Assembly: GCA_963678705.1 (NCBI GenBank) | Contig: OY783206.1 | Location: 13,403,807 to 13,467,806, forward strand | Direction: 5' to 3' | DNA from: Panorpa germanica | Taxonomy: Eukaryota; Arthropoda; Insecta; Mecoptera; Panorpidae | DNA: 64,000 bases | Shown: positions 1-10,213 of the stretch, piece by piece | Layout: each line of letters opens with the position of its first letter | Numbering within the stretch: the stretch's first letter is position 1 | The notes under the pieces: generated by a model | Databases searched by the model: none | What the model saw: the letters and a program-made list of their open reading frames with translations, nothing else | What the model was told of the DNA's origin: nothing | Translations under genes and position numbers: made by a program

Positions 1-1090
1 ATGACCGGAGTTATAAACTTGACACTAGTAGGGATGGCAGGGGTATAAAACTTAATGGAATTCTACTTTTTAGAGTCTGCAAAATATAAATATTTAAATG
101 AAGAAATAAATAGATGTAATCTTTAGTACGGCTCGTGATTTTTTTAATGAATATTATTCATCTTCAACAATACTCGTTATATTAGTTTTTTACATTGTTT
201 TGGTGATTCAAAAATCCACGATCGGCAGGTCTGCGTTAGGTTTAAAACCTCTGTCTTACCCTCGCAGCTTAGAATATTCGTTTAAAAACATTATATTCGG
301 AGATTGAGGGAGACAGCGTGTGCCTATTACCATTAAAGAAATATTGGTTGAAAAAGGATAGCATATACTTTAAACATACTGTACTGAACGAAATACTATA
401 CAAGTGTAACGGCGAAAAATATATTTTACTTGTCTAACCGCATCTCGTTTCTCTCTCATATTTGGAATAAATGAGATGAAAGTGAACTTAAAAAAAATAT
501 ATCCATGTGTGAAAGAAACAGAAATACTTAATGAATGATGTTGGAAAAAGAAAGAATATTATTATGAAAAAAATCTAACAACTAACACAAAATCTGTGAC
601 AGGTAGAGAATGAATTTTAACTAAAAGCGATTTTTGTGTACCACTTTTGAACTATTAACGAACTTGCTAAGACTACATATATCAGATTTTATTTCACAAA
701 ATCTTGACAGGTAGGGAATAAATTTGAACTAAAATTGGTTTCTGTGTTGTTGCTTAGAACTTGTAAAGCGTTAGAATAGAATTGTACGAGTGACTCTAAC
801 TTCACCAAATAGGGCACTTCACCAAATTGTTTACTGGGTATAGACCTATAGGTTTCATTTTAGTCGTTAATATTTCATTATCTCATAGTTCTTCATAGCA
901 CCTCTTCACCCTTAGTTCTAGATGACACATATCTTAGTTGAGCAGTTCACAAATCATTTTTGATGTAATTTAAAACAATATTCTTTATTTGTACTGAAAG
1001 TGTTTGCTGGCTTTTAGATTTATGCTTTTCATGATATGATTTTACTTTTTTGCACTAAATATATTTATTAATATGTATTTTATTTTACAG
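1..1090 (+). other. 3' part of the 5' UTR intron of bZIP gene A1
   Basis: This noncoding stretch aligns with the introns of A2-A5 and ends in a pyrimidine-rich acceptor (TTTTATTTTACAG) just before the exon that holds the ATG. The matching promoter and first exon of A1 would lie before the window start. No other gene is visible in it. Confidence 0.75.
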
Positions 1091-1112
1091 ATTTCGTTCG
1101 AAAAAAACAACA

Positions 1113-1862
1113 ATGTTTCCATTACGGTCTCCTAATCCTTTACCTGAGGCGTTAGACCTGTCTTGCCCGCGTCGTAGTGATAGTGTGGAAACACACAAAT
1201 CTCCATCCCCGCCGATGAGCTCTCAGTCATCAGAGCAAGGATCTAATAATCCTGAATCTTCCAAAAGTTCCCCTAACGAATACAAACCTACCACTCACAC
1301 GAACAACCATTTTGGTGTTCCCATTGCCAATATGTCAACGTATCCAGGTTTTCTGCCGCTATATCCGAGTATGTTTTTCGATCAGCAGACGCAGAATCAA
1401 TTCTTTGCACATACCGTTGCTCACCAAATGCTCCAAATCGGCACTCCAAAAAGAAACTCCGAAACACCTGAGTCAGAATCGATAACAAGAACTACTAATC
1501 AAAATGTCAGAGCAGTAGCTACTTCGACTTCAACGCCGAACAGTCGTAAAAGAGTTCGTCCTTTTACGAACTACCCAAGAGACCCAGCAGAAAATAATGA
1601 AGCTTATACAAAGTTTCGAGAAGTGGAAATGGCAAAAATAAATGCTTTGAATGGGGGTCAACCCACAGTCACAAACCCCAAAATGCGCCGAACTGTTCCT
1701 TCTAATAAGGTGTCAGAACAAGGATCTTCAGAAGGTGACGCTGATGGGAGTTCCAACCCTATAAAGGATCCAGCTTATTATGAGCGACGAATGAAGAATA
1801 ATGAAGCTGCTAAAAAATCGAGAGACAAAAGAAGAATTAATGAGCACGAATTAGCGAATTAG
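1113..1862 (+). CDS. Class A bZIP protein A1, truncated before the leucine zipper
   Basis: The product (249 aa) is a Ser/Pro/Asn-rich, probably nuclear protein that ends in a PAR/Giant-type basic region. LDLS (residues 14-17) resembles a CtBP-binding PxDLS-type motif, and a RRSDSVET..SPSPP segment follows it. The basic region KNNEAAKKSR with downstream RR is complete, so DNA contacts could be made. An 8-bp tandem duplication (GAATTAGC) at about 1853-1866 then shifts the frame into an immediate TAG, so no zipper is translated. The start is the first ATG after the acceptor at 1090, in a good insect context (AACAACAATG). Such a protein should not dimerise through a zipper. It may be a pseudogene or an altered-function form. 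A5 carries the identical lesion. Confidence 0.75.
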   Translation: MFPLRSPNPLPEALDLSCPRRSDSVETHKSPSPPMSSQSSEQGSNNPESSKSSPNEYKPTTHTNNHFGVPIANMSTYPGFLPLYPSMFFDQQTQNQFFAHTVAHQMLQIGTPKRNSETPESESITRTTNQNVRAVATSTSTPNSRKRVRPFTNYPRDPAENNEAYTKFREVEMAKINALNGGQPTVTNPKMRRTVPSNKVSEQGSSEGDADGSSNPIKDPAYYERRMKNNEAAKKSRDKRRINEHELAN

Positions 1863-1954
1863 CCATCCACAATAAATTCTTACATAATGAAGTTGCGATG
1901 CTTCGTGCTGAAGTTAATGCGTTACGAGAGCAATTGAAGAGGCATCAGAATTAG
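1863..1954 (+). pseudogene. Frameshifted leucine-zipper remainder of A1
   Basis: In another frame this segment still encodes the four-heptad zipper seen in A2 and A3 and ends at the original stop (TAG, 1952-1954). The sequence is otherwise undamaged, which implies that the 8-bp duplication is recent. Confidence 0.75.
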
Positions 1955-2234
1955 CTTAATTTTTTCCATGTTCCATGTTCTTCAATGGAGTAAAATTATT
2001 TATTAAATACAACAATTTTTGAATTATGTATTGAACAATTATAGAATAACAATTTTACAAACCCAGTAAATTGGTGATATATCATGTGATTTTTAATTTG
2101 ATACTGTTTTATATTTAAGAGATCTGAATTATCGATACCACCTCTAAGGTTGACTGATTGCTGATACAAATGTAGTTAATAACGTAGTGTATATATGTAT
2201 ATCATATTTCTTGTAATGTGTTTTATAAAAACCC

Positions 2235-2240
2235 AATAAA
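2235..2240 (+). terminator. Polyadenylation signal of A1
   Basis: AATAAA lies about 280 nt after the original stop and is conserved in position in the other class A copies. Confidence 0.55.
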
Positions 2241-3736
2241 ATAAAATAATCAAATATCTGGGAATAATCATTTGTATACCTTGAGTTTTGGCTTACATTT
2301 TGAGAAACAATTTAATATAATGACGTCATTTGTTTTATAAGGTAATATTGGCAAATGGAAAAGTTTTGAACAGCATAGTACAATAAAATATATACAGTTT
2401 AAATTACGAGAGTTCGCCGGCGACTCATGGTTAAAACAGGATGTGCCGTATAAATCTGCGATACAATGGAAAAGCACCTTGTCACACATTTTTCTACAAT
2501 GTTTATTGTAACTAATAAGTTAAAATCCCATCACCATCGTATCACCATTTATGCGACTTTTATAACCTCTTTCAGGCATAAGGCATCGCCGAACTCTCGC
2601 TATTTCGATTATATTCAAATCTTCATATCAAAGAATGTGTGCAATAATTGTTGCAGCGATTTAGGCGTTGCGTTTCCCATTAAATAAAACTGCATATTAG
2701 TGTAGATAAAAGATATTATAAATTATCATATAATTAGATATTATAATTATAAAGTATATAAGTGGATGTATCGCGTAATAATATGTAATATTAAAAAGGC
2801 TTAGACGTGACCAGATACCATCATAGATATATTTGTTGTAGCATTTAATTAGTCAAGGCCATAGATTGAGGAGCCAAACTGTGAACAAGTAGCTGGGACT
2901 GGGACCTGTAAATTAATTGCCCACAATTTAATACGCCTCTGATAGTGAATAGAATTAATGAGAACTTTACAATTTAAAATATTGGTTTTACTGTTTTTAG
3001 ATGTATAGTGGAATTTTAGGCAATTATAACATTGAGCTATTGATTGTAAATACGAGTCGCAGTAATATTTTATTCTCCATAAATAAATAAATTCCGGAAT
3101 TTGCTGTCATTGAAAACTTGTTTTTATCGTAGTACTGGGAAGATATTTTATTTCATTGTCAATTAATATTTTTCTATATAATCTCTGAATTTTAGTTGCA
3201 ACAAATGGAAAAATTCAATATTATTTAGTATAGTTACTTCGTCATAATCGATATCAAATCTTTTAACAATAGCAGATCCAAAAATACGAAATGTAAGCTA
3301 TATAATTATACTTTTCTAATGTTGAATATAATACAATTTTGTTTGCACATTTTGCTGTAGATAGCATTCTATTACTACACTATTTTTGGCACCTTTTTAA
3401 ATTTCTATAATATCTTTTTTGTTGCTAATTTTACAAACAATTTCTGCTCATTTCAATGAACTAAATTTTATATAATTTACTTCGTTATTAGTCCTTTTAT
3501 TACTTTATATGTTGGGTAAGTTTTTTGTATATTATATAAAATAATTGTCCTTTTTCATTGTTGTTTCAATTATATATAAAGTTCTTTCCATCGTTCTGTT
3601 TATTTTTATTTGATCTAATTCTACCTTCTTCTGCGGGAGAATGTCCTCCGCCATGGTGTGTTGTGGTAAATATGTGTTTTTTTTTATGTACACAAATTAA
3701 TTTTTTTTTATATAATGTATAGATAATATCTATTAT
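2241..3736 (+). other. Noncoding 3' flank of A1
   Basis: AT-rich sequence shared by all class A units. Short ORFs inside it are not kept open in every copy: A4 has a 2-bp deletion in the longest one. Apart from the CRE palindrome at 2321, I see no gene here. Confidence 0.6.
2321..2328 (+). promoter_or_regulatory. CRE palindrome TGACGTCA downstream of A1
   Basis: An exact 8-bp CRE/ATF site, a classical bZIP-dimer target, lies about 85 bp after the poly(A) signal. The same site follows eight of the nine bZIP genes. Regulatory use is inferred. Confidence 0.4.
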
Positions 3737-5920
3737 AGCCCGGTCAAATTAAACCAAAAAATAAGAGTAAAGTTACATAAATTCCCACCTAGCTGAAAAT
3801 CGGTAAGATTGTTTAAAATATCATTAAAAACAAAATTTGAAAACTCCCCATCTTTCCCCTGTACGGAAAAATTTTTATTCAAGGTCAAAGGTCAAAGAAA
3901 TGAGTTTTTCGCGATTTTCAGCAAAACGGTAAGTTTTATCATAAAAATACCTCAGACAAAAATTGTAGATCATAAAATTATCTACAAAAAATTTATTAAT
4001 ACTTTTTTCTCTGCGAGCTACCGTTTTTGAGATATAACGATTCAAAAAGTTGTAATCGTCATAATATGCATGAGTACGCCACGTATATATACATCTCTAT
4101 AGTTGTAATATATGTTAAAATATTTTTCTATCGGTCGTTGTAACTTACACTACTAATATAAAATATACATAAGTTATATATATAAATAAATAACTGTCGT
4201 ATTTGATGGCTATAATGATTGCACGAGAAATACCAAAGCTGCAGAACAGCGTCGTCGAACTTTAGCAACATCTTCATCAATTGATATTTTATTTGATGAA
4301 AATATGACAGTTCCAACCAGCCAACAAAAATTTCTTTCTAATACTCACAACAAGTCTCGGTTCATTTCAATGTTGAAAGAAAGATTTACTACGGAAAATA
4401 TATTGGTAAGACAAGCTAATAATGATGCTGATGTATTGATAATTGAAACAGCAATTGAGCAATTCAATTTGACAAATACAACTATTGTTGTTGGTGAAGA
4501 TATAGACTTACTCGTATTACTGACTGCTCGAACTCTAACTGAAAAAATTATTTTCTTCTTAAAACCAGGAAAAGCTCAACATCAATCGGAAATGTATTCA
4601 TCAAAAAGTTTATCTACTTTTGCAAAGTGTAAAAATCATGTACTATTTTTACACGCAATAACTGGCTGTGATACGACATCTGCATTTTACAGGAGGGGTA
4701 AAATAACAGTTTTCAAACTATTTGAGAAACAAAATTTAATTGAATGTGCTGAAGTTTTTAAAAATAGTAATTCTACTCGACAAGAAATTATTACTAACGG
4801 CATTCGCTTTCTTCTTTCTATGTACGGAGCTCTTAAAGAAACTACCTGCTTAGATAAGTATAGATATGCATGTTTCGTTAAAAACACCAAAAGTAAAAAA
4901 CAAGTACAATTAGCTTGTCTTCCTCCAACCTCAGTTGCTGCTCATCAACATCTTTTTAGGGTATATTACCAAGTTCAAGTGTGGCTTGGTTATCAGCTAG
5001 ACCCTACAGACTGGGGTTGGAAGTTGGTCAACAATTCATTAGAACCAGTGCACACTTTACTTCCACCTGCGCCGGAAAAACTGCTGAACTCGATTTTTTG
5101 CAACTGCAAAAAGGGATGCAGTGCTAAATGTGGTTGCAAAAAAGTCGGACTATTCTGTTCTCCGGCATGTACACATTGTCAAGGCCGGTTGTGCTCTAAT
5201 ATTGAATCACCAACAGTAGAGGATCCGTTTGATTCCAACGAGGCAACATGCGATACATCGCTATTAACGCAGTTTACATGCACTCAGGATGAAGATGAAG
5301 AAGAACAAGAACAAGAACAAGAAGAACAAGAACAAGACGAACAAGAACAAGAAGATCAAGAAGAAGAACCAGAAGAAGATTTTGAAAGTTACGACTCGGA
5401 CGATTAAATTTCACTACTTTTTTTAACTTAAATTGCTTTTATCTTTTCAATCTCTGCTAATATCCATTATTTTTCAATAGTTTCAAATTAAACAGGATCA
5501 AAACTGACCCGTGGAATAGGCCTACTGGGGAAACTACGTTAAAAAAAACGCGCTAAGTACACTACCTCATAGGTGGCGAGGAAACGTGTGCATATTATGA
5601 CGATTACAACTTTTACAACTTTTTGAATCGTTATATCTCAGAAACGGTGGCTCGTAGAGAAAAAAGTATTAAAAATTTTTTGTAGATAATTTTATGATCT
5701 ACAATTTTTGTCTGAGGTATTTTTATGATAAAACTTACCGTTTTGCTGAAAATCGCGAAAAACTCATTTCTTTGACCTTTGACCTTGAATAAAAATTTTT
5801 CCGTACAGGGGATAGATGGGGAGTTTTCAAATTTTGTTTTTAATGATATTTTAAACAATCTTACCGATTTTCAGCTAGGTGGGAATTTATGTAACTTCGA
5901 ATGTCTAACTTGACCGGGCT
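3737..5920 (+). mobile_element. DNA transposon with long terminal inverted repeats, copy 1
   Basis: The ends are AGCCCGGTCAA and TTGACCGGGCT. The left inverted repeat (about 3737-4070) matches the right one (about 5590-5920) apart from small indels near the tip and a 9-bp insertion in the right arm. Comparison with the unoccupied site downstream of A4 gives a target duplication of ATTAT, or TATTAT if the outer base is counted differently. The only gene inside is a PIN-like/CXC ORF that lacks its expected N-terminal part. The copy is therefore probably an internally deleted derivative. The superfamily is not assigned. Confidence 0.85.
4304..5407 (+). CDS. Transposon-encoded PIN/FEN1-like and CXC-domain protein, N-terminally incomplete
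   Basis: The 367-aa ORF resembles the C-terminal part of larger transposon-linked hypothetical proteins common in arthropods. VVGEDIDLLVLL (about 62-73) and HAITGCDTTSAF (about 117-128) recall the acidic and GCD motifs of PIN/FEN1-like nucleases. A cysteine cluster (about 268-302, CNCKKGCSAKCGCKK) matches the Tesmin/TSO1-type CXC DNA-binding fold. The tail is a Glu/Gln/Asp-rich stretch. The frame is open upstream to 4190 and encodes a conserved-looking VVFDGY segment before the first ATG, so this Met is probably internal and the upstream exons are missing. Nuclease function is inferred from motifs only. Confidence 0.65.
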   Translation: MTVPTSQQKFLSNTHNKSRFISMLKERFTTENILVRQANNDADVLIIETAIEQFNLTNTTIVVGEDIDLLVLLTARTLTEKIIFFLKPGKAQHQSEMYSSKSLSTFAKCKNHVLFLHAITGCDTTSAFYRRGKITVFKLFEKQNLIECAEVFKNSNSTRQEIITNGIRFLLSMYGALKETTCLDKYRYACFVKNTKSKKQVQLACLPPTSVAAHQHLFRVYYQVQVWLGYQLDPTDWGWKLVNNSLEPVHTLLPPAPEKLLNSIFCNCKKGCSAKCGCKKVGLFCSPACTHCQGRLCSNIESPTVEDPFDSNEATCDTSLLTQFTCTQDEDEEEQEQEQEEQEQDEQEQEDQEEEPEEDFESYDSDD

Positions 5921-5952
5921 ATTATTTATAATTGTTATAATTTGTTATAAAT

Positions 5953-6248
5953 TATTGAAGCAGATATTATATGCACAGTTATATATTAAATATTTTATTA
6001 ATTAATAAGTCCTCAGACTGAAATTATACAGAAAGTCCTCAGACAATATTTCTCAGATACTGAAGACAATATTAAAAAACAGATATTATACAATTGAATA
6101 AATTCAATAAATTCAAATAAAGTAAACAATTCAAACAATTCAGGAGATTAAATAGGAAACAATTGAATTTAATATATTTTTTATATAAACAAAAACAAAA
6201 CAAGTTTAAGTAATTTAATTTAAGAATGAATGTATTGTAATTCCAACA
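5953..6248 (-). repeat. Copia 3' LTR (left end in window orientation)
   Basis: On the minus strand it begins TGTTGGAATTAC and ends CTGCTTCAATA, so the outer end is AATA rather than the usual AACA. Confidence 0.9.
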
Positions 6249-6262
6249 CACCCCCTCAAGAC
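6249..6262 (-). other. Copia polypurine tract
   Basis: Read on the minus strand this is GTCTTGAGGGGGTG directly before the 3' LTR, the expected place for plus-strand priming. Confidence 0.7.
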
Positions 6263-6277
6263 ATTCATTTCAACAAT

Positions 6278-9200
6278 TTAAATAATTTGAAGTCCCAATC
6301 CTTCAGTGAATTTTTCATGTAACTCTCTTGGCAGTGCTTTTGTTAAAATATCCGCAACCATTTCATTAGTTGATACATGACGTAATTTAATAATTCCTTC
6401 ATCAACTACATCACGAACAAAATAATGACGAATATCTATATGTTTTGTACGTGCATGATAAATCGAGTTCATTGCCAGTTGTTCAGCTCCACGATTGTCA
6501 ATTAATATTTTAATTTTCAAAAATTTTTCTTGCTCTAGTTCAGTCAATAAATCATTTAAATATATTGCTTCTTTTACAGCTTCTGATAAACTAACATATT
6601 CTGATTCAGTAGATGAAAGTGCCACAGTTCTTTGTTTTTGAGATTTCCAGCTCACAGCACCCCCTGCCAACATAAATACATATCCAGAATATGATCTTCG
6701 ATCTTCAAGACAACCTCCCCAATCAGCATCACAGTATCCAATCATAGATTTTGTTTCTTTAGTATAAAGTATTCCTAATTCTATTGTACCAGCTAAATAT
6801 CTCAATATTCTCTTAACTCCCAACCAATCTTGTTTACTTGGTTTGTTTACAAATTGAGCTAATCTTGAAACAGTATTTGCAATATCTGGTCGAGTTCCAA
6901 CCACTAAATACATTAGTGCTCCAATAACTTCTCTATAAAATTTACTATTAATTTCTTCTTTTTCAGTTGAATAAAATATTTTCTTCTTTTGTAATTCATT
7001 TAAATAGGCAGTTACAACATCAAATTGTCTTATTACAAGTTTTAATTCCACAGACAATGCAATTAAAAGTCTCATTGATTCCATTCTTGCAACTGGAGCA
7101 AAAGTTTGATCATAATCAATACCATATTTCTGACTATAACCTTTTGCAACAATACGAGCTTTTCTTTTTTCAATAAGCCCATCTGATCCAAATTTATTTG
7201 TTAAAATCATTCGACTTCCCACAACACTTTGACCTTCAGGTAATTTTACAATATTCCAAGTATCATTTTTTAATAAACTTATGACTTCTGATTTAATTGC
7301 TCTCTTCCACTCAGCACACTCTTGAGAATTAATAGCATCTTCCAATTTAACTTCAGCTACTCCAACAAATATATTATCATTATCATTATCATCTTCATTA
7401 GAATCAGATTCAATCCTTTCTTTAACTTCACAATTATTAACTTTTGAAAATAATTTTCTGGGACGTCCTTTCAAACCTGTTTTAATTAATTTTGGTCTTC
7501 CTGGTACTCTTCTTTCTTCTCTAGTATATTCTCTTGAGTTTCTTCTAGGAGATTCTTGAATAGATGATTGAATACCAGATGAATTTTCATTTTCTTCATT
7601 ATCTTCTAAATTTTCTTCTGGAATTCCATCTAAAGTTTCTGTCTCATTACTATTTTTAAATCCTGTTATCAATTCAATCCATGGTTTATCCTTGTTTCCA
7701 AAATCATTAATAATCAGCTGTTTAATCTCTTGGTTCTTTAAAACTGTAGTAACATTATCTTCAATAAATTTCACATCACGAGCAACAATAAATTTTCTCT
7801 TTTCTGGTAACCAAATTCTGTATCCTTTTGATTCACGTGGATAACCTACAAAAATTCCTTTCATTGATCTATCAGATAATTTGCCTTTTGTTGGATCTTT
7901 ATCTAAGACATATACAGTTGATCCAAATGCTCGTAAATAATTTAAATGAACTTTATCCCTGTTGAACCATCTCTGATAAGGAGTATCTCCATTAATACTT
8001 CTTGAAGGACATCTGTTTCTCAAATGACATGCTGTAGCTACAGCATCAGTCCAAAACATATCCGATAAATTTGATTGAAGTAATAAACATCGTCCCATTT
8101 CAACTAATGTTCGATTTAAACGTTCAGCAACACCATTTTGCTGAGGTGTTCTTACAACACTTAATCGACGTTGAATACCTTGATTACGCAGGAAAGAATC
8201 CATCTCAGTATTACAATACTCTTTACCATTATCACTTTGAAGATACTTAATCTTCTTCCCTGTCATACGTTCAGCTTGATTTTGATACATTTTGAAAGCT
8301 TCTAGTGCACCACTCTTCTGTTTAAGAAAGTATACTTCACACCATCGAGAATAATCATCAATAAATGTAATAAAATATTTTGCTCCATTCACTGATTGTG
8401 TCCTAAACGGTCCAACAATATCTGTATGAACTATTTCAAGAAGTTCTTCACTCTGTCGTTCACTTCCTGAAAACGGTAACCCTGTCATCTTGCCTCGTAG
8501 ACACACTTCACATCTTGACAAACATTTCAATTGTTCAGAGGTTACTTTACTTGTAGTATTCTGATTAATCACCCGAAATAAATCCTTAGCATTTAAATGA
8601 CCCATACGACAATGCCACATCAATAACTCAGAATTAGCTTTATCTTCTCCAATACAAGCTTCTTCATTACCTTCTTGTAAATAATAGAGATCACCACGCC
8701 TTTCAGCAACAAATTTAACATTTCCAGTCATATCCATAATTACAGCTGAATCTTTTTTAAATAGAATTTCATGATCCTTATTAGTAATTTTAGCAACTGA
8801 TACTAGATTTGACCTTAAATCTGGTACAAATAATGTGTTTGAAAAATCTACTGACCTCAGCTGTTTACCATTACTAATCGACAAATTAACAGTACCTTTT
8901 CCTTTGATTTCACTATTTGCTTGATTAGCCAAATTTATTTTCCCACTAATTTCTTCATTTAAAGACTTAAATAATTGTTTATCACCACATAAATGTGTTG
9001 TACAGCCACTATCAAGAATCCAAGGTCGACAACTTGGAACACTACCAGCAAATTCAACATTAAGTACTGCAAAAGTATCATCATCCGCTTGAGAACATTG
9101 GTTTTCTTGTGTGTATCTATTTTGTCTATCTGGTCTATTTCTTCTGAAATTTGGTTTCAATTGAGTTGGACATTCAGGAGACTTATGTCCTTGTTTTCCA

Positions 9201-9889
9201 CATTTAAAACAATATCCTTTAAAAATATTTTTGTAACTCGGTTGATTTTCAGCCCTTACATTTCCAGCTAACTCAACAACTGAATTTGAACCAATTTCAC
9301 TCTTCTCAAGTATCTTAACCTTAAGAGCTTCAACCTCCAAGAGTTCATCACGTGATTCCATAGCACATTTAAAACCTTCATAGCTATCTGGTAGACTATA
9401 TAATAACATTACAGACAATAAATCTTTATTCACTTCAATATCCATAGCTCCAAGTCGATCAACTATATCCGAAAACTTGTTTACATGATCCCTGACATCA
9501 CCACTTTCAGACATCTTGTGAAGCATAAGTTGCTTAAGTAATAAAGCTTTTCTTGCAGGTCCTTTGGAAGCATAAACTGAGGCAAGTTTTTGCCAAACTT
9601 CATGAGAAGTATTACAACCTCGGACATGCTGCAATTCCGTTGAACTAATTGCTAATATTACTTCTGACTTAGCTTTACGATCAATTTTTATCCATCCATT
9701 TCTTTCTTCTTGATTATTTTCCGCAGCAACAGGAATCGGTTTTTCACCACTGACATATTCCCACAAATCATTTTTGATCAATAGCGCCTCAACATGAATT
9801 TTCCAGGCTTCATAATTGTCCTTACTCAACAGCTCAAATCTTGTAGCACTCACTGATGTCGTCATATTAATTTTTTTAATTAAAGCCAA
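6278..9889 (-). CDS. Copia Gag-Pol polyprotein with the RT active-site region deleted
   Basis: The single ORF is 1203 aa; intact copia polyproteins are about 1400. Domains in order: a UBN2-type Gag; a zinc knuckle CFKCGKQGHKSPEC (about 228); a protease with DSG (about 290); a GAG-pre-integrase HCRMGHLN (about 425); an integrase with HTD, SDNGKEY and NGVAERLNR (about 483-590); an RT start (about 850-965); and an RNase H with YCDADWGG (about 1050). After FDVVTAYLNEL the sequence jumps to a segment that normally follows the RT palm, so the YVDD catalytic motif and roughly 200 residues are missing while the frame stays open. This copy could not reverse-transcribe itself. Protease and integrase appear complete. 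Confidence 0.92.
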   Translation of the reverse strand: MALIKKINMTTSVSATRFELLSKDNYEAWKIHVEALLIKNDLWEYVSGEKPIPVAAENNQEERNGWIKIDRKAKSEVILAISSTELQHVRGCNTSHEVWQKLASVYASKGPARKALLLKQLMLHKMSESGDVRDHVNKFSDIVDRLGAMDIEVNKDLLSVMLLYSLPDSYEGFKCAMESRDELLEVEALKVKILEKSEIGSNSVVELAGNVRAENQPSYKNIFKGYCFKCGKQGHKSPECPTQLKPNFRRNRPDRQNRYTQENQCSQADDDTFAVLNVEFAGSVPSCRPWILDSGCTTHLCGDKQLFKSLNEEISGKINLANQANSEIKGKGTVNLSISNGKQLRSVDFSNTLFVPDLRSNLVSVAKITNKDHEILFKKDSAVIMDMTGNVKFVAERRGDLYYLQEGNEEACIGEDKANSELLMWHCRMGHLNAKDLFRVINQNTTSKVTSEQLKCLSRCEVCLRGKMTGLPFSGSERQSEELLEIVHTDIVGPFRTQSVNGAKYFITFIDDYSRWCEVYFLKQKSGALEAFKMYQNQAERMTGKKIKYLQSDNGKEYCNTEMDSFLRNQGIQRRLSVVRTPQQNGVAERLNRTLVEMGRCLLLQSNLSDMFWTDAVATACHLRNRCPSRSINGDTPYQRWFNRDKVHLNYLRAFGSTVYVLDKDPTKGKLSDRSMKGIFVGYPRESKGYRIWLPEKRKFIVARDVKFIEDNVTTVLKNQEIKQLIINDFGNKDKPWIELITGFKNSNETETLDGIPEENLEDNEENENSSGIQSSIQESPRRNSREYTREERRVPGRPKLIKTGLKGRPRKLFSKVNNCEVKERIESDSNEDDNDNDNIFVGVAEVKLEDAINSQECAEWKRAIKSEVISLLKNDTWNIVKLPEGQSVVGSRMILTNKFGSDGLIEKRKARIVAKGYSQKYGIDYDQTFAPVARMESMRLLIALSVELKLVIRQFDVVTAYLNELQKKKIFYSTEKEEINSKFYREVIGALMYLVVGTRPDIANTVSRLAQFVNKPSKQDWLGVKRILRYLAGTIELGILYTKETKSMIGYCDADWGGCLEDRRSYSGYVFMLAGGAVSWKSQKQRTVALSSTESEYVSLSEAVKEAIYLNDLLTELEQEKFLKIKILIDNRGAEQLAMNSIYHARTKHIDIRHYFVRDVVDEGIIKLRHVSTNEMVADILTKALPRELHEKFTEGLGLQII

Positions 9890-9903
9890 TTTTTTTAATT
9901 AAT

Positions 9904-9917
9904 CTGGGCCCATAACC
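9904..9917 (-). other. Copia primer-binding site
   Basis: The minus strand reads GGTTATGGGCCCAG right after the 5' LTR. This is the motif used by copia, which primes from an internal fragment of initiator tRNA-Met. Confidence 0.8.
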
Positions 9918-10213
9918 TATTGAAGCAGATATTATATGCACAGTTATATATTAAATATTTTATTAATTAATAAGTCCTCAGACTGAAATTATACAGAAAG
10001 TCCTCAGACAATATTTCTCAGATACTGAAGACAATATTAAAAAACAGATATTATACAATTGAATAAATTCAATAAATTCAAATAAAGTAAACAATTCAAA
10101 CAATTCAGGAGATTAAATAGGAAACAATTGAATTTAATATATTTTTTATATAAACAAAAACAAAACAAGTTTAAGTAATTTAATTTAAGAATGAATGTAT
10201 TGTAATTCCAACA
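9918..10213 (-). repeat. Copia 5' LTR (right end in window orientation)
   Basis: Same 296-bp length as the other LTR and no difference seen by eye. The TAAAT target duplication follows. Confidence 0.9.

Larger units (their letters stand above)
5953..10213 (-). mobile_element. Copia-type LTR retrotransposon, full-length frame but RT-deleted
   Basis: Two 296-bp LTRs bound the element, with a TAAAT target duplication at 5948-5952 and 10214-10218. It lies 32 bp beyond the DNA transposon. The A2 unit shows the empty site (TTATAAATATATG). The LTRs look identical by eye, indicating recent insertion. No other unit carries it. Confidence 0.93.

Noticed and set aside
2466-2687. 73-codon ORF downstream of class A genes, on both strands
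   Set aside because: A 2-bp deletion in A4 breaks the + strand frame. Conservation is no higher than in the surrounding noncoding sequence.
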